Positions 61,830-64,000 of a stretch of DNA of 64,000 nucleotides are shown here, piece by piece. Positions within the stretch are counted from its first letter, which is position 1. Each line of letters starts with the position of its first letter. The notes beneath the pieces were generated by a model. It ran no database searches. It saw only the letters and a program-made list of their open reading frames with translations, and was not told where the DNA came from. Origin of the DNA: a virus; the IMG/VR virus record IMGVR_UViG_3300024503_000485, positions 155,445 through 219,444 of that record, one strand, 5' to 3'. The position numbers and the translations under genes were made by a program.

Positions 61830-62340
61830 TTGTCATATCCTGTACAGCTTCTTCGCTGGCATCTGGCGCTGCTGCTGCTGCACCATATTGATTAACAACA
61901 TCTTCTATTTTGTTGCTATCTAAATTTCTATGGCCTCGATCTACGTCAGCCATTAATTTTTTAGGCATAGTAATACGAACTAACCAGACATCTTCGTGAT
62001 CAATTTTGCCTTTCTTTGTACCAGGGCGAATATCATCTGGTTTTTTAATTTTTCTTACTTTAGCAAGTCGTGTTTCACCAAACTCAACTTTACAACCGTA
62101 TTCTATTAAACGTAGACCGCCCTTAGGTTCAGGCATTTGTTTTTTAGGCCACATAAAAGTGCATTCTACAAAGTAACGACTTTCATTAGGACCAGCAACA
62201 AGCTCTCCGTCAATCCAGTTATCGAAAACATAGATATCTAGCTCATCAACAACACGCTCAAAATCTTTAAGTAATTTTAAGCTATTATTGCTGCCGTAAA
62301 TGTTTTCGATGTTATTAATAATATCTTTTAAATCGACCAT
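61822..62340 (-). CDS. Conserved phage hypothetical protein, first gene of the lysis operon
   Basis: A 172-aa protein; 'NWIDGELVAGPNESRYFVECTFMWPKKQMPEPKGG' contains a beta region, and the C-terminus is Ala/Glu-rich. A late-type element (GATAAATA) and a GGGAG ribosome site lie directly upstream. Overlaps the next gene by 8 bp. Confidence 0.6.
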   Translation of the reverse strand: MVDLKDIINNIENIYGSNNSLKLLKDFERVVDELDIYVFDNWIDGELVAGPNESRYFVECTFMWPKKQMPEPKGGLRLIEYGCKVEFGETRLAKVRKIKKPDDIRPGTKKGKIDHEDVWLVRITMPKKLMADVDRGHRNLDSNKIEDVVNQYGAAAAAPDASEEAVQDMTNA

Positions 62341-62354
62341 AATATCTCCCTTTG

Positions 62355-62362
62355 TATTTATC
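62355..62362 (-). promoter_or_regulatory. T4-late-like promoter element GATAAATA
   Basis: GATAAATA on the minus strand, 14 bp upstream of ATG 62340, in the divergent gap between the lysis operon and phoH. It probably drives the lysis operon late. Confidence 0.55.
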
Positions 62363-62426
62363 GCGAAAATTTAATCATTACATATATCTTTTTGTCGCAG
62401 ATGTTAAATATCTTTGTGTTCGGCCG

Positions 62427-62449
62427 ACGGACACTACGGTAGGGTCCGT
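62427..62449 (+). promoter_or_regulatory. GC-rich hairpin in the phoH leader
   Basis: ACGGAC and GTCCGT form a 6-bp stem; inside, CTA/TAG can extend it. It stands out in an AT-rich gap (62341-62481) and lies 33 bp before the phoH start. There is no T run, so regulation or mRNA protection is more likely than termination. The ribosome site AAAGGAGG is 11 bp from the ATG, longer than usual, and can pair with a following CCTT. Confidence 0.4.
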
Positions 62450-62481
62450 GCCTAACACCTAAAAAGGAGGGCTAACCTTAT

Positions 62482-63222
62482 ATGAAGCGAAAAAGAGCGC
62501 AAGTTCAGCAAAAAGAGCAGTATGACCCACGTTTTCAAAGCAACGTAATAAATATTGATCATAGATTAAACGAGAAGCGTAAGCGAGTTCAAATCTATCC
62601 CAAGAATTTAAGTCAAGAGACTTATCTACTAAAACTTAACGATCCCAACAAAATGATAATTTTTGCCATCGGGCCTGCGGGCACGGGTAAAACCATGCTG
62701 GGCGTTCAGTGGGCAATTGATCAGTTAAAGTACGGTTCTGCAGACAAGATCATTATTACTCGACCTGCTGTAAGTGTTGACGAGCAACACGGATTCTTGC
62801 CCGGGGATCTAAATCAAAAAATGGAACCCTGGACCAAGCCTATTTTTGATGTTTTCGCTGAAAACTTTAATGCTAGAGAAATTGAAAACTTTGTACGTGA
62901 GGGGGTGATTGAAACTAGTCCTCTAGCATATATGCGCGGCAGAACTTTTAAAAATGCGGTCATCATAGCAGATGAAATGCAAAACGCCACACCGTCACAG
63001 ATGAAAATGCTGTTGACTAGATTAGGACAAGGAAGCAAAATGGTTGTAACTGGGGACTTACAACAAGCAGACCGTCCATCAAACAACGGCTTATTAGAGT
63101 TTTTAAAGTTATATAACGACTTTAAAAATCATAGATATGTGGACATTGTTCACTTTGACATACAAGATGTAGAACGCCACGAGGCGGTAAAGGAGATACT
63201 ATCGATCTACGGTGACTCTTGA
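62482..63222 (+). CDS. phoH: PhoH-like ATPase
   Basis: A 246-aa P-loop protein: Walker A 'GPAGTGKTMLG' near residue 64, Walker B 'AVIIADEMQNATPSQMKM', and 'MVVTGDLQQADRP'. PhoH is a frequent marine phage gene, linked to phosphate stress in bacteria; the phage role is unknown (possibly RNA helicase-nuclease). It is the only plus-strand gene in the right third and converges with the minus-strand 84-aa gene, overlapping by 16 bp. Confidence 0.9.
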   Translation: MKRKRAQVQQKEQYDPRFQSNVINIDHRLNEKRKRVQIYPKNLSQETYLLKLNDPNKMIIFAIGPAGTGKTMLGVQWAIDQLKYGSADKIIITRPAVSVDEQHGFLPGDLNQKMEPWTKPIFDVFAENFNAREIENFVREGVIETSPLAYMRGRTFKNAVIIADEMQNATPSQMKMLLTRLGQGSKMVVTGDLQQADRPSNNGLLEFLKLYNDFKNHRYVDIVHFDIQDVERHEAVKEILSIYGDS

Positions 63223-63461
63223 TCATTAGGAAGATGGGGGGTCAATTGATCCCCTATCGTTCTTTTATAAAATTCTAGCATGTCCTCATAACCGGCCTCT
63301 GGATTGAGACCATTTTTGATACACTTTCTTTCTTTAAAGTCTAAGATGACTTTAGCGGTTTGAATGTGTCTCATTTTTAATGCATTTTTAAATTCTGTAA
63401 TTTCGTCATGCCTACCATTTGGTTTTAGATAGTAGGTAACAATCATATATCGGCTGCTCAT
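63207..63461 (-). CDS. Small conserved phage protein
   Basis: An 84-aa protein ('RYMIVTYYLKPNGRHDEITEF', 'TAKVILDFKERKCIKNG') with a beta-alpha-beta look. ATGA coupling to the clamp-loader gene; 3' end overlaps phoH. It is too short for gp62. Function unknown. Confidence 0.55.
   Translation of the reverse strand: MSSRYMIVTYYLKPNGRHDEITEFKNALKMRHIQTAKVILDFKERKCIKNGLNPEAGYEDMLEFYKRTIGDQLTPHLPNDQESP
63236..63254 (+). terminator. Possible terminator after phoH
   Basis: A G-run and C-run flank TCAATTGA, giving a stem of GGGG/CCCC plus a G-U and A-T pairs, followed shortly by TTCTTTT. It lies 14 bp after the phoH stop, within the opposite-strand gene. The loop is very small, so strength is uncertain. 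Confidence 0.35.
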
Positions 63462-64000
63462 AGTCTACCCAATTTAATTAATGTCGCTGAAAGATTAATT
63501 TCTGGATCGATAATTAATGCATGATCAACTAACCCTTGTTTAATAATCAAGATTGCTTTATCTTGATTTTCTTCTGATCCAAAGATTTCGACGTTATTAT
63601 ACAACCATGTATATACTTCTTCCATTTCTTCTGCACGTAGTTTTCCACATAACATTTTACGTGCTTCATTAATTTTTCCAGCCTTAAACAAGGTAACCAT
63701 ATCAAACTTCCAGTCTGCTTCGCCTTGATCGCCTTTGTTAGGAGCAGCTAGTTTGCCTTCATTAACATTTTGTTGTACTAGATTAATACACTTACGAAGG
63801 TCTGGATAAGTTACCTTTACGTAATTATCCAAGGTGTCAAGATCAAAGTCCACACCTTCATCGACGAGGATAGTAGCCACACGAGCAGTAAACTCTGTAA
63901 TATCAGTACGTTCGACGTGGAAGCCTTGACACCGCGAATGTATAGCAGGAATAATACGATTGGGATAGTTACAAGTAAGAATGAAGCGAGCTGTTGCATG
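63458..64000 (-). CDS. 44: Clamp loader large subunit (T4 gp44-like), 5' end outside window
   Basis: The frame is open to base 64000 and reads 'ATARFILTCNYPNRIIPAIHSRCQ', the AAA+ sensor-1 and SRC arginine-finger segment of gp44/RFC-type clamp loaders; the GTG at 63880 is internal. About 180 residues are visible, covering the end of the ATPase domain and the C-terminal collar. It works with gp62 to load the gp45 clamp. The rest of the gene lies to the right. Confidence 0.85.
   Translation of the reverse strand, partial: HATARFILTCNYPNRIIPAIHSRCQGFHVERTDITEFTARVATILVDEGVDFDLDTLDNYVKVTYPDLRKCINLVQQNVNEGKLAAPNKGDQGEADWKFDMVTLFKAGKINEARKMLCGKLRAEEMEEVYTWLYNNVEIFGSEENQDKAILIIKQGLVDHALIIDPEINLSATLIKLGRL

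Noticed and set aside
63207-63461. gp62 clamp-loader small subunit
   Set aside because: The 84-aa product is less than half the length of gp62 and shows none of its features; left as hypothetical.
63817-63999. Hydrophobic 60-codon minus-strand frame at the right edge
   Set aside because: It is an out-of-frame reading of the clamp-loader gene, whose correct frame continues to base 64000 with clear gp44 motifs.
1-64000. CRISPR array, tRNA, insertion sequence or attachment site
   Set aside because: No regularly spaced repeats, no cloverleaf with an obvious acceptor/T-arm, no transposase or integrase was recognised on reading; absence is by eye only.

Overview
The window reads as part of the genome of a low-GC, T4-like marine myovirus (Caudoviricetes). 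The T4 core genes include a family B DNA polymerase (gp43), sliding clamp (gp45), clamp-loader large subunit (gp44, cut by the right edge), a FEN/RNase H nuclease, a DsbA-like protein and PhoH. Around them sit genes typical of ocean T4-like phages: FolE, QueD, QueE, DnaJ, ClpA, an A-type Fe-S carrier, GH19 lysins and stacked tail-fibre paralogs. No photosynthesis, tRNA, integrase or transposase gene was seen. A non-cyanobacterial marine host (SAR11-like or similar) is a guess from base composition and gene content.

Layout. 1-13991 (+): virion adhesion genes, namely a very large structural protein open at the left edge, four tail-fibre paralogs sharing an N-terminal module, and two paralogous ~300-aa proteins. 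14050-26653 (+): an accessory cassette with three GT-A type glycosyltransferases, a 755-aa protein built of repeated glycosyltransferase-like units, four radical SAM enzymes and a glycosyltransferase-like/SGNH fusion. 26637-42777 (-): small conserved phage genes, FEN nuclease, QueE, dCMP deaminase, two SGNH proteins, HIT, phosphoribosyltransferase, cupin, FolE, a GT-B glycosyltransferase, QueD, a DpdA-like transglycosylase and the clamp. 42840-46133 (-): polymerase and DsbA-like protein. 46222-54473 (-): proteins whose N-termini look like T4 capsid-targeting propeptides, including a HAD-GH19 fusion and a 1133-aa multi-enzyme protein, plus an IscA/ErpA-type carrier. 54477-58304 (-): ClpA and DnaJ. 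58378-61089 (-): lysis cassette (3-TM holin, membrane protein, spanin-like pair, GH19 endolysin). 62482-63222 (+): PhoH, then the clamp loader on the minus strand.

How it fits together. FolE, QueD and QueE make 7-carboxy-7-deazaguanine, and the DpdA-like enzyme would exchange a 7-deazaguanine base into DNA; no QueC is visible here. The tail-fibre/glycosyltransferase/radical SAM/SGNH block is the best candidate for an undescribed system, plausibly modification of virion or host-surface glycans or peptides; its substrate cannot be read from sequence. Two promoter classes are visible: sigma70-like promoters with exactly 17-bp spacers (six on the minus strand, several overlapping inverted repeats or terminators) and T4-late-like NATAAATA elements before structural and putative virion-internal genes. 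Genes are tightly packed with many ATGA/TAATG junctions, and no gap above 300 bp exists. Annotation is by reading alone; no database search was run.
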